Below, in pieces: positions 34,971-42,805 of a stretch of 64,000 bases of DNA. Source of the stretch: Nocardioides nitrophenolicus (GTDB taxonomy: Bacteria > Actinomycetota > Actinomycetes > Propionibacteriales > Nocardioidaceae); the NCBI RefSeq assembly GCF_016907515.1, contig NZ_JAFBBY010000001.1:4216001-4280000 (forward strand), in the 5' to 3' direction. Position 1 is the first letter of the stretch, and each line of letters opens with the position of its first letter. Position numbers and translations under genes: made by a program. Under the pieces are notes generated by a model. The model saw only the letters and a list, made by a program, of their open reading frames with translations. It searched no databases and was not told the origin of the DNA.

Positions 34971-36526
34971 CGACGACGCGTCCCGCCTCGGTCACCGACG
35001 AGCTCCTCGAGCGCCTGGTCGCCCGGGTCCCCGGCCGCTCCGGCGCGACCTGGAAGCTCACCGAGGTCTACACCGGCGAGGTCCTCGTCGAGCTGCCGCA
35101 GTCGACGCCCGAGGACATCGAGGAGGCGTTCGCGAAGGCACGCGCCGCGCAGGCGCTGTGGGCCCAGTGGCCCGTCGCCAAGCGGCTCGAGGTCTTCGAC
35201 CGCGCCCACACGCTGCTCGTCGACAACGCCCACACGACCGCGGACCTGATCCAGGTCGAGAGCGGCAAGAACCGGCGGATGGCGATCGAGGAGACCTGCG
35301 ACCCGCCGATGGTGATGTCGTACTACCTCAAGCGCGCCAAGAGGCTGCTCGCCCCCAAGAAGCACGGCGGCCCGGTGCCGGTCGTCTCCGGCTCGACCGA
35401 GATCCGCGTCCCCAAGGGCGTCGTCGGCATCATCGCGCCCTGGAACTTCCCGTTCGCGACGGGCCTCTCCGACGCGATCCCCGCGCTCATCGCCGGCAAC
35501 GCCGTCGTGGTGAAGCCGGACAACAAGACCGCCCTGTCGCCGCTCTACGGCATCTCGCTGCTCGAGGAGGCGGGTCTGCCCAAGGGTCTGTTCCAGGTCG
35601 TCTGCGGCGAGGGCCCCGACATCGGCCCGACGTTGATCGACAACGCCGACTACGTCATGTTCACCGGCTCCACCGCGACCGGACGGGTGATCGGCGAGCG
35701 CGCGGGCCGCAACCTGATCGGCTGCTGCCTCGAGCTCGGCGGCAAGAACCCGATGATCGTGCTCGACGACGTCAACGTCGAGGAGTGGGTCGAGGGGACC
35801 ACCTTCGGCGTCTTCGGCAACACCGGCCAGATCTGCATGCACATCGAGCGGATCTACCTCCCCGAGAGCCGGTACGACGAGCTCAAGTCCGCCTTCGTCG
35901 AGCGGGCCGCGAACCTGCGGATCGGGGCGGCGTACGACTTCGGGCCGGAGATCGGGTCCCTGGTCAGCCCCGACCACCGCGACCGGGTCGCCTCCCACGT
36001 CGAGGACGCGGTCGCCAAGGGCGCCACCGTCCTCACCGGCGGCCGGGCCCGGCCCGACATCGGCCCGGCCTTCTTCGAGCCGACCGTGCTCGAGGGCGTC
36101 ACCAAGGACATGCTCGCCGGCCACACCGAGACCTTCGGCCCGGTCGTGGCGCTCTACCCCTATCGCACCGTCGACGAGGCGATCCACCTCGCCAACGACA
36201 CCGACTACGGCCTCAACGCCTCGGTGTGGAGCGGGGACCTGGCCCGCGCGGAGGCCGTCGCGGCCCGGATCGAGTCCGGCAACGTCAACATCAACGACGC
36301 CCTCGCGACGGCGTACGCGTCGAAGGGGTCGCCGTCCGGCGGCGTCAAGAAGTCCGGCGTCGGCGCCCGCCACGGCGACCAGGGCCTGCTGAAGTACACC
36401 GACGCCAAGAACGTCGCCGTGCTCAAGAAGCAGGTCATGGGCCCGCGCCCCGGCCAGGGCTACGACGCCTACGTCAAGCAGATGCTGACCTCGCTCAAGC
36501 TGATGAAGAAGCTCCGCGTCCGCTGA
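34967..36526 (+). CDS. NAD(P)-dependent aldehyde dehydrogenase
   Basis: 519 aa. NAD-binding segment APWNFPFATGLSDAI, FTGSTATGRVIGERAG, general-base Glu256 in CLELGGKNPMIVLDD, and nucleophile Cys290 in GNTGQICMHIER are all present. The GTG start overlaps the GMC stop. The C-terminus carries an extra basic tail (SLKLMKKLRVR) beyond the usual end, perhaps for membrane association. It would oxidise the aldehyde made by the GMC enzyme. Its TGA stop lies inside the first repeat of the mirror-symmetric array. Confidence 0.93.
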   Translation: MTTTRPASVTDELLERLVARVPGRSGATWKLTEVYTGEVLVELPQSTPEDIEEAFAKARAAQALWAQWPVAKRLEVFDRAHTLLVDNAHTTADLIQVESGKNRRMAIEETCDPPMVMSYYLKRAKRLLAPKKHGGPVPVVSGSTEIRVPKGVVGIIAPWNFPFATGLSDAIPALIAGNAVVVKPDNKTALSPLYGISLLEEAGLPKGLFQVVCGEGPDIGPTLIDNADYVMFTGSTATGRVIGERAGRNLIGCCLELGGKNPMIVLDDVNVEEWVEGTTFGVFGNTGQICMHIERIYLPESRYDELKSAFVERAANLRIGAAYDFGPEIGSLVSPDHRDRVASHVEDAVAKGATVLTGGRARPDIGPAFFEPTVLEGVTKDMLAGHTETFGPVVALYPYRTVDEAIHLANDTDYGLNASVWSGDLARAEAVAARIESGNVNINDALATAYASKGSPSGGVKKSGVGARHGDQGLLKYTDAKNVAVLKKQVMGPRPGQGYDAYVKQMLTSLKLMKKLRVR

Positions 36527-36682
36527 CCCGGCAGAAAGTTGCGCCGGTTTTCCGCCGACCCGGCAGAAGGTAGCTCCGGAATTGCGCCGACCCGGCAGAA
36601 ACTTTCTGCCGGGTCGGCGCTGTCTACGCGCCAGTTTCTGCCGGGTCGGCGCAATCCAACATCCAGTTTCTGCCGGGTCGGC
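36522..36682. repeat. Mirror-symmetric array of six 16-bp repeats, 32-bp period
   Basis: Consensus GCCGACCCGGCAGAAA. Forward copies start at 36522, 36554 and 36586; reverse copies (TTTCTGCCGGGTCGGC) start at 36603, 36635 and 36667. Within each half the copies are exactly 32 bp apart, separated by 16 bp spacers of different sequence, and the whole 161 bp is symmetric about 36602. It fills the gap between convergent aldehyde dehydrogenase and hsp20 genes; the first copy includes the dehydrogenase stop codon. Confidence 0.92.
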
Positions 36683-36684
36683 GG

Positions 36685-37128
36685 TCAGGCCTCGATCGCG
36701 TCGCGGTCGCCCGCGGGGGACTTGCCGGCGATCTCGATCTTGCGCGGCTTGGCCTTCTCCGCGACGGGGATGACCAGGCGCAGCACACCGTTCTCGTACG
36801 CCGCCTCGATCCGCTCCAGGTCGAGGTTGTCGCCGAGGACGAGCTGACGCGAGAACTGGCCGTGCGTGCGCTCGGACGCCAGCCGCTGCCAGTCGCCGTT
36901 GCCGGCGACCCGCTCGGCCCTGATGGTCAGCACGTTGCGCTCGACGTCGATGTCGATGCTCTCCTTGCTGATGCCGGGCAGGTCGAACTCGAGCACGAAC
37001 TGCTCGCCCTGCCGCCAGGCGTCCATCGGCATCACGGCCGGCCGGTTCGTCGTACCGAGTCCGGCGCCCAGGAGCTGACCGGCGAGCCGGTCGAAGTCAC
37101 GGAACGGGTCGGTGGTACGCAGCAACAT
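36685..37128 (-). CDS. Hsp20/alpha-crystallin small heat-shock protein
   Basis: 147 aa. The alpha-crystallin domain covers about 40-130: [29 protein letters not shown], a loop, [20 protein letters not shown] and the closing [16 protein letters not shown]-terminal IEI (KIEIAG) corresponds to the I-x-I oligomerisation motif. It is an ATP-independent holdase. The ATG has a strong GGAGGAA ribosome-binding site. It is divergent from an HspR-like MerR protein 87 bp away, the expected repressor. Confidence 0.93.
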   Translation of the reverse strand: MLLRTTDPFRDFDRLAGQLLGAGLGTTNRPAVMPMDAWRQGEQFVLEFDLPGISKESIDIDVERNVLTIRAERVAGNGDWQRLASERTHGQFSRQLVLGDNLDLERIEAAYENGVLRLVIPVAEKAKPRKIEIAGKSPAGDRDAIEA

Positions 37129-37179
37129 GACAGGTTCCTCCTTCGGGTACGCCGGCACCGAGGTGTGCCGGGCGGTGCG

Positions 37180-37207
37180 TTGATCTGCAATGTCTGTTAT
37201 AGATAAT
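37180..37207 (+). promoter_or_regulatory. Promoter of the HspR-like gene
   Basis: TTGATC (37180-37185) and GATAAT (37202-37207) with 16 bp spacing, in a locally A/T-rich stretch. The start site would be about 37213-37216, at the GTG codon, implying a leaderless mRNA. A canonical HAIR inverted repeat (CTTGAGT-N7-ACTCAAG) was not found. Confidence 0.5.
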
Positions 37208-37215
37208 CTGTGCCT

Positions 37216-37515
37216 GTGAATCAAGGGCGGACGCGCGATCGTGGTGAGCACACGCGGGGCGTCTTCGCGATCTCGGTCGCGGCCGAGATGACCTCGCTGC
37301 AGATCCAGAACCTGCGCGTCTACGAACGGCGTGGACTGCTCGAGCCGGCCCGCAGTGACGGCGGCACCCGCCTCTACAGCCGGGCCGACATCGAGACCCT
37401 GCACCGGATCCGGGACCTGCTCGGCGAGGGGCTCAACCTCGCGGGCATCGCGCGGGTGCTCGAGCTCGAGGCCGAGGTCGCCCGGCTGCGGGCGCGCCTG
37501 GCGCGCCCGACCTGA
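37216..37515 (+). CDS. hspR: MerR-family heat-shock repressor, HspR-like
   Basis: 99 aa from the GTG at 37216; a GTG at 37210 adds two residues but lies too close to the -10. MerR HTH with the HspR-type sequence [40 protein letters not shown] and [21 protein letters not shown], then a short coiled coil ([15 protein letters not shown]). HspR represses chaperone operons, here presumably the divergent hsp20 gene. The protein lacks the longer C-terminal tail of dnaK-operon HspR. Confidence 0.85.
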   Translation: MNQGRTRDRGEHTRGVFAISVAAEMTSLQIQNLRVYERRGLLEPARSDGGTRLYSRADIETLHRIRDLLGEGLNLAGIARVLELEAEVARLRARLARPT

Positions 37516-37626
37516 GCCGCCTGAGCCACCGGCGTCGACGGGCGCCGCGCGGGAAATCGTCGTCCTGCGCACATCCGGGCGCTCCGGGGTGGCGCCGGGC
37601 GAGCGGCGCTCGAAGCATGGTCGTCC

Positions 37627-38187
37627 ATGGGCCGCCTCATCGCCGGTGTCGTCGCCTTCCTCCTGCTCGCCGTCCTCGGCGGGTGCTCCGGTCGCGAGCC
37701 GGCGCCGACGGCCGACCCGACTCCCGTCCCCACGCCCAGCAGCCCCACGCCGAGCAGTCCCGCGCCCAGCAGTCCCGCGCCGAGCAGCCCGGCGCCGACC
37801 CCACCGTTCGACTACTGCGCGGCGGCGCGCGACTTCTCGGCGCGGTTCGGCGGCCTGTTCCTGGTCCCGATGCTCGACGACCCGGACGCCGCCGAGGACC
37901 GGTTCGCCGCGTTCGCGGAGCGGGCGCCGCGGCCGATCCGCCGCGACTGGCGGCGGGTGCGGCGGGGCTTCGGCGCGCTCGCGGACGGAGTGCGGCGCAG
38001 CGGCCTCTCGGCGCAGCGCTACGTGGCGGCCCACCGCGGCGACACGACGGGACTGACGGCCCGCCAGGCGCGGATCGTACGACGAGCCGCCGGGGCGGTC
38101 GACCGCGTCGCCGTGGCGGCGGCCGAGCGTCGCGCGGTCGACGACGTGCGGCGGGCGTGCGGTGTCAACCTGTACCGCCGTTCGTAG
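37627..38187 (+). CDS. Putative lipoprotein with Ser-Pro-Ala linker
   Basis: 186 aa. Signal sequence [17 protein letters not shown] with a lipobox ending at Cys20, then a Pro/Thr/Ser linker with repeated SSPAP units (about 25-58) and an Arg/Ala-rich helical domain with two Cys residues ([10 protein letters not shown] and [10 protein letters not shown]) that could form a disulfide. Exported and lipid-anchored by prediction. No homologous family recognised. An isolated gene between hspR and the convergent dioxygenase gene. Confidence 0.7.
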   Translation: MGRLIAGVVAFLLLAVLGGCSGREPAPTADPTPVPTPSSPTPSSPAPSSPAPSSPAPTPPFDYCAAARDFSARFGGLFLVPMLDDPDAAEDRFAAFAERAPRPIRRDWRRVRRGFGALADGVRRSGLSAQRYVAAHRGDTTGLTARQARIVRRAAGAVDRVAVAAAERRAVDDVRRACGVNLYRRS

Positions 38188-38193
38188 GGCGGA

Positions 38194-38979
38194 TCAGGCG
38201 ACCTGCAGGGACCGCTTCGAGAGGCCCATCCAGAACCCGTCGATCACCTGGTCGCCGGGCGTGGTCGGGTCGGTCGCGGCGCCGAGGGTGACGAAGAGCG
38301 GCGTGTAGTGCTCCACCGTCGGGTGCGCGAACGGCATGCCCGGCGCCTTGTCGCGGTACGACGCCAGCTCGTCGACGTCGCCGCGCGCCATCGCCTCGCC
38401 GGCCCAGGCGTCGAAGTCGCTCGACCAGCCGGGGGCGGCGGCGTCGAGCTCCCAGGAGGTCAGGAAGGGCAGGCCGTGGGTCAGGAAGCCGGAGCCGATG
38501 ATGAGCACGCCCTCGTCGCGCAGCGGCCGGAGCCGGCGGCCGATCTCCATCAGCCGGCCCGGGTCGTGGGTGGGCATCGACATCTGCAGCACCGGGATGT
38601 CGGCCGCGGGGTACATGATCTTCAGTGGCACCCAGGCGCCGTGGTCCAGTCCGCGCGAGGCGTGCTGGTGGATCGGCTCGGTGCGCGGCATCATCGCCGC
38701 CACCCGCTGCGCGAACGCCGTGGCGTCGGGCGTCTCGTAGGTCATCTGGTAGTACTTCGGCGCGAACCCGCCGAAGTCGTAGACCAGCGGCACGCCGCTC
38801 GCGGTGAGCGACAGGGGCGCCGACTCCCAGTGCGCGCTGACGATGAGGATCGCCTTCGGTCGCGGGAGGTCGCCGGCCCAGGCGGCGAGCTGGCTCGACC
38901 ACAGCGGGTCGTCGAGGAGCGGGGGAGCGCCGTGCCCGATGTAGAGGGCCGGCATCCGGGTGCTGGTGTCCGTCGTCAT
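38194..38979 (-). CDS. DODA-type extradiol ring-cleavage dioxygenase (LigB family)
   Basis: 261 aa. Class III extradiol dioxygenase subunit B fold. The His residues of YIGHGAPPLL, ILIVSAHWES, LDHGAWVPL and the C-terminal HYTPLFVTLG are the usual metal-site and active-site residues, and IIGSGFLTHGL is conserved. Related proteins are annotated as 4,5-DOPA dioxygenase; the natural bacterial substrate is generally unknown. The ATG at 38979 has GGAGTGG upstream. A perfect TAGTTGA/TCAACTA palindrome just upstream suggests regulator-controlled expression. Confidence 0.88.
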   Translation of the reverse strand: MTTDTSTRMPALYIGHGAPPLLDDPLWSSQLAAWAGDLPRPKAILIVSAHWESAPLSLTASGVPLVYDFGGFAPKYYQMTYETPDATAFAQRVAAMMPRTEPIHQHASRGLDHGAWVPLKIMYPAADIPVLQMSMPTHDPGRLMEIGRRLRPLRDEGVLIIGSGFLTHGLPFLTSWELDAAAPGWSSDFDAWAGEAMARGDVDELASYRDKAPGMPFAHPTVEHYTPLFVTLGAATDPTTPGDQVIDGFWMGLSKRSLQVA

Positions 38980-38990
38980 GTCCACTCCAA

Positions 38991-39008
38991 TAGTTGAGAG
39001 TTCAACTA
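38991..39008. promoter_or_regulatory. Operator-like palindrome TAGTTGA-GAGT-TCAACTA
   Basis: Perfect 7 bp arms (38991-38997 and 39002-39008) in an unusually A/T-rich patch, 12 bp upstream of the dioxygenase ATG. The form resembles MarR-family sites. No regulator gene is adjacent. Confidence 0.55.
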
Positions 39009-39037
39009 TATTCCCCGACGCCGCTCCGGACAAGGGC

Positions 39038-39736
39038 TCAGGCCGGCAGGGTCCAGTCGACCGGCTGCCCGCCGCGCTCCACGAGCAGCGCGTTGACCCG
39101 GCTGAACGGTCGCGACCCGAAGAAGCCGCGCGAGGCCGACAGCGGGGAGGGATGGGGCGACTCGACCGACGGGATCGGGCCGAGATGGGCCTTGAGGGTC
39201 TGCGCGTCCCGGCCCCACAGGATGGCGGCGATCGGCGCGCCCGCCTCCGCCCGGCGGACGACGGCCTGGATGGCGCACGCCGTGACGTGCTCCCAGCCCT
39301 GGCCGCGGTGCGAGCCCGGCTCGCCGGGGCGCACGGTCAGCACCCGGTTGAGCAGCATCACGCCCTGCTCGGCCCAGCCGGTGAGGTCGCCGTGGCCGGG
39401 GGAGACGAAGCCGACGTCGTTGGCGAGCTCCTGGTAGATGTTCACCAGGCTGCGCGGGATCGGCCGCACCCCGCGGTCGACCGCGAAGCTGAGCCCGATC
39501 GGGTGACCGGGCGTCGGGTACGGGTCCTGGCCCACGATGAGGACGCGTACGTCGGCCAGTGGGCGCCGGAAGGCGCGGAACACGTGCTCGCCGGCCGGCA
39601 GGTAGGCGCGCCCCGCGGCGATCTCGGCGCGCAGGAACTGCCCCAGCGCGGCGACCCGGTCCTCGACCGGGGCGAGGGCCTCGGCCCAGTCGGCGGCCAT
39701 CAGGCCCTGGTCGACGAGTCCCTGGAGAGCACCCAC
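39038..39736 (-). CDS. ung: Uracil-DNA glycosylase, family 1
   Basis: 232 aa. Water-activating loop [17 protein letters not shown] with Asp71, and the leucine-intercalation loop [14 protein letters not shown] with catalytic His195. It removes uracil from DNA in base-excision repair. The GTG start is preceded at 6 nt by TAGGGT (39743-39748), consistent with a leaderless mRNA. An ATG twelve codons downstream is a weaker alternative. Just upstream lies the hairpin-rich region 39750-40056. Confidence 0.95.
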   Translation of the reverse strand: MGALQGLVDQGLMAADWAEALAPVEDRVAALGQFLRAEIAAGRAYLPAGEHVFRAFRRPLADVRVLIVGQDPYPTPGHPIGLSFAVDRGVRPIPRSLVNIYQELANDVGFVSPGHGDLTGWAEQGVMLLNRVLTVRPGEPGSHRGQGWEHVTACAIQAVVRRAEAGAPIAAILWGRDAQTLKAHLGPIPSVESPHPSPLSASRGFFGSRPFSRVNALLVERGGQPVDWTLPA

Positions 39737-40056
39737 GGCCGAACCCTAGGACACCAAAGGTGTCGCGGTCCCCCCAGACCCCCACCCTCCCGAGGTCCGG
39801 CCGTGGTTGCTGCTCCGGTGGCCGCGCGGCCGGCGGGCGCCCCTCTCCCTCCCAGGGGCGCCACGACCGGCGTGCGTGGCTCCGACGCGGATCCCGAGCC
39901 CGTTGGTCCTCCGGGGGCACTCCCGGCAATGGGGTGCCGGACCCGGTGGGGCTCCCTCCAGCGGGCTCTGAGGTCCGCGTCGGTACCGAGGAATCTACGG
40001 AGCGGGCGGGGGGCCGGGCATCGGGAACGAGGCCGGGACCCGCTAGTCCTTTGGGA
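39737..40056. other. Hairpin-rich intergenic region, possible structured RNA
   Basis: 320 bp without a credible gene between two minus-strand genes. It holds GACACC/GGTGTC (39750-39764), a 9 bp perfect stem GGCGCCCCT/AGGGGCGCC (39836-39844 with 39854-39862), CCACG/CGTGG (39861-39879), a long-range stem CCGACGCGGA/TCCGCGTCGG (39882-39891 with 39974-39983) enclosing the hairpin 39916-39938 (GGCAC..CCC with GGG GTGCC), and AGTCC/GGACT near 40045. No match to tRNA, rnpB, tmRNA or SRP RNA signatures was seen. Confidence 0.5.
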
Positions 40057-41502
40057 CTATGTCCCGGGTGCGAACGGCCGGGCGAGCCGGTCGAGGAAGG
40101 CGACCAGGACCGCCTCGCGCAGTGCGGGCGGGGCGACGTCGAGCAGTGCGTTGACCGGCGCCATCCGCTCCGGCAGGCCGAGCCCCTCGTCGCCGGCGAG
40201 GCCGCCGGCCGCGAGCAGCAGGTCGAACTCGGCGTCGCCGAGGGTGGCCGGGTCGAGCGTGCGGAGCAGGTCGGCGACGCCCGGGTCGACCGGCACCGGG
40301 CCGGCCTCCCGCGCGGCGTCCACCGACGACGCCAGCGCGGCCAGGAAGGCGGCGGGGTCGGTGGCCGCGCTGATCGCGACGTGCAGCGACGGCCGGCGCT
40401 CGCCGTAGGACAGCTGGGGCTGGACGAACCACCCGCGCTCGGCCATCTCGTCGCAGACGGTGAAGACGTCGAGATCCGGGTCCGCCACCGCGGCGACCAG
40501 CGTCGACTCCGGCGGCGCGACGAGGGAGAGTCCGGGCAACGCCGCGATGCCGGCGGCGATCGCGTCGGTCGCGGTCAGCGCCTGCTCGGTGAGCCGGAGG
40601 TAGCCGGCGTCGCCGATGGCCTGGACCGTCGCCCAGGCGCCCGCGGTCGGACCGCCCGAGCGCGTGGACTGGAGCGTCGCGTTCAGCATGGTGTAGCCGG
40701 GCCAGCCGGCGTGGGCGAAGTACTGCGGGCGGCGCAGCGCGGGATCCCGGTGCAGCAGCAGCGACGCGCCCTTCGGCGCGTAGGCGTACTTGTGGAGGTC
40801 GGTCGAGATCGAGGTGACCCCCTCGACCGCGAAGGTCCACGGCGTCACCGGGCGACCCAGCCGGGCGGCGTACGGCAGCACCCAGCCGCCGATGCAGGCG
40901 TCGACGTGGCAGCGCACCCCGCGGGCCGCCGCGGCCGCGGCGATCTCGGGGACGGGGTCCACCACGCCGTCGGCGTACGACGGCGCGCTGGCCACGACGA
41001 GCACCGTCGAGTCGTCGACGGCGGCCGCCATCGCGGCGGCGTCGGCCCGGTGGTCGGGCCCGGTCGGCACCACGACCACCCGCACGCCGAAGTAGTGCCC
41101 GGCCTTGTGGAAGGCCGCATGCACCGTGTCGGGTACGACGATCGCCGGGTCGCGCACCTCGGGCCGCGCGTCGCGCGCGCCCTGGACCGCGAGCAGACAG
41201 GACTCGGTGCCGCCCGAGGTCAGCGTCCCCACCATGGTGGCCGGCCCGTCGACGAGGGGGCGGGCGAAGGACACCAGCTCGTTCTCCATCGCGAGCAGGC
41301 TCGGGAAGGCCGTCGGGTCCAGGCCGTTGCTGCCGGCGAAGGCGGCGACCGCCTCGCGCGCGAGCGCGTCGACCTCGGCGAGCCCGGCGTCGTAGACGTA
41401 GGCGAGGGTGCGCCCGCCGTGGACCGGCAGGTCGTCGGCCTGGAGCGCGGCCAGCCGCGCGCGGATCTGATCAGGCGTCAACGAGGTCGACCTCTCTCTC
41501 AT
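40057..41502 (-). CDS. PLP-dependent group II decarboxylase/lyase (sphingosine-phosphate-lyase-like)
   Basis: 481 aa, fold type I. The PLP-binding Lys (about 238) is in STDLHKYAYAPKGASLLLHR; HVDACIGGWVLPYA holds the Asp that contacts the PLP nitrogen; GTLTSGGTESCLLAV binds phosphate. The segment QYFAHAGWPGYTMLNATLQS followed by SGGP strongly resembles sphinganine-1-phosphate lyase-type proteins. The ATG at 41502 overlaps the MFS gene by 32 bp; a TTG at 41481 preceded by GAGAGAGG is a good alternative start. Cotranscribed with an MFS carrier and a PhaC-like hydrolase. The substrate, an amine phosphate or an amino acid, is unknown. Confidence 0.87.
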   Translation of the reverse strand: MRERSTSLTPDQIRARLAALQADDLPVHGGRTLAYVYDAGLAEVDALAREAVAAFAGSNGLDPTAFPSLLAMENELVSFARPLVDGPATMVGTLTSGGTESCLLAVQGARDARPEVRDPAIVVPDTVHAAFHKAGHYFGVRVVVVPTGPDHRADAAAMAAAVDDSTVLVVASAPSYADGVVDPVPEIAAAAAARGVRCHVDACIGGWVLPYAARLGRPVTPWTFAVEGVTSISTDLHKYAYAPKGASLLLHRDPALRRPQYFAHAGWPGYTMLNATLQSTRSGGPTAGAWATVQAIGDAGYLRLTEQALTATDAIAAGIAALPGLSLVAPPESTLVAAVADPDLDVFTVCDEMAERGWFVQPQLSYGERRPSLHVAISAATDPAAFLAALASSVDAAREAGPVPVDPGVADLLRTLDPATLGDAEFDLLLAAGGLAGDEGLGLPERMAPVNALLDVAPPALREAVLVAFLDRLARPFAPGT

Positions 41503-42805
41503 CGAGGGCGTAGCCGCGCAGCCACCACAGGCTCGCGAGCACCAGGATCGCCGGCAGGACCGAGAAGCCGAGCGTGATCGCGGTGACGGCGGAGTCCGGC
41601 TGCACCACGTCGCCGCCGGCGCTGGAGCGGTACGAGCCGAGCGCGAGCACCACCGCGAACAGACCCGGGCCCAGCGCCAGGCCGAGCGTCTCGCCCGCCG
41701 TCCAGACGCCGGTGTAGACGCCGACCCGCGAGGACCCGGTACGCCGCGCGTCGACCGCCGCCGCGTCCGGCAGCATCGCCATCGGGAACACCTGGACGCC
41801 GGCGTACCCGACGCCGACCAGTCCCACCGCGGCGAAGACCACCGCGGCCGGCGCGGACCCGGCCAGTACCGCCAGGGCGGCGCCGACGGCGAGCACGAGC
41901 GAGGACGTGACATACCCGCGCTTCTTGCCGATCCGCCGTCCGATCGCCGCCCACGCGGGCGTCAGCAGGAGCGCCGGCCCGACGAAGCAGACGAACAGGA
42001 CGGTCGAGGCGCCGTCGCGCTCCAGCACGTCGCCCGCGAGGTAGTCGACTCCCGCGAGCATGCAGCCGGTGGCGAGGGCCTGCACCACGAAGGTGACCAG
42101 CAGCAGCCGGAAGTCCCGCGCCGCCGCGACCAGGCGGAGCTGGTCGCGCAGGCCGCCGGGGCCGGGCGCCACGTCTCCGGTCCGTGCGCCACGGGTGCCG
42201 CGGTAGGCGAGCAGGGCGCCGGTGACGATGATCGCGGCCATCACCACGCCCATCACCCGGTAGCCGTCGCGGCCGCCGACCGCGTCCCGGATCGCCGGGG
42301 CACTGGCGCCCGCGAGCAGGATCGTGAACGCCAGGATCGCGACCCGCCAGGTCATCAGGCGGGTGCGCTCGGCGTAGGAGTCGGTGATCTCGGCGGGCAT
42401 CGCGACATAGGGCACCTGGAAGAAGGCGTACGCCGTCGCGCAGGCCAGGAAGGCCACCAGCACCCAGGCCGCGTCGAACGCCCGCGAGCCGAGGTCGGGC
42501 CCGGCGAAGAGCACCGCGAAGCACAGGCCCAGCAGCAGCCCGGCGCGCAGCAGCCAGGGGCGTCGCGGGCCGCGCGGGTCGACGGTGCGGTCGCTGATCC
42601 GTCCCGCGACCGGGTTGAGCACGACGTCCCACGCCTTCGGGAGGAACACGATCGCGCCCGCCAGGAGGGCCGGCACGGCGAGGGTGTCGGTGAGATAGGG
42701 CAGCAGCATCAGTCCCGGGACGGTGCCGAACGCGCCGGTGGCGACCGAGCCCGCGCCGTACCCGATCCGGACCCGCCGGGGGAGCGGCGTCGTGGGGGCG
42801 CTCAC
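41471..42805 (-). CDS. MFS transporter, GPH-like (MFS_2)
   Basis: 444 aa with twelve predicted membrane helices. Family features of the glycoside-pentoside-hexuronide/MFS_2 type are GYGAGSVATGAFGTVPGLML, FLPKAWDVVLNPVAGRISDR at helix 2-3, RRPWLLRAG, and VPYVAMPAEITDSYAERTRL. It is a cation-coupled or facilitated solute carrier; homologues carry sugars or lysolipids. The GTG start overlaps the stop of the PhaC-like hydrolase, and its end overlaps the PLP enzyme, so uptake and breakdown of one compound by this operon is plausible. Confidence 0.88.
   Translation of the reverse strand: MSAPTTPLPRRVRIGYGAGSVATGAFGTVPGLMLLPYLTDTLAVPALLAGAIVFLPKAWDVVLNPVAGRISDRTVDPRGPRRPWLLRAGLLLGLCFAVLFAGPDLGSRAFDAAWVLVAFLACATAYAFFQVPYVAMPAEITDSYAERTRLMTWRVAILAFTILLAGASAPAIRDAVGGRDGYRVMGVVMAAIIVTGALLAYRGTRGARTGDVAPGPGGLRDQLRLVAAARDFRLLLVTFVVQALATGCMLAGVDYLAGDVLERDGASTVLFVCFVGPALLLTPAWAAIGRRIGKKRGYVTSSLVLAVGAALAVLAGSAPAAVVFAAVGLVGVGYAGVQVFPMAMLPDAAAVDARRTGSSRVGVYTGVWTAGETLGLALGPGLFAVVLALGSYRSSAGGDVVQPDSAVTAITLGFSVLPAILVLASLWWLRGYALDEREVDLVDA

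Noticed and set aside
36522..36682. CRISPR array
   Set aside because: Repeats and spacers are only 16 bp, half the repeats are inverted around a centre, and no cas gene is near.
39737..40056. RNase P RNA, tmRNA, SRP RNA or a known riboswitch in the structured gap
   Set aside because: None of the conserved core sequences of these RNAs was recognised; only generic stems are visible.
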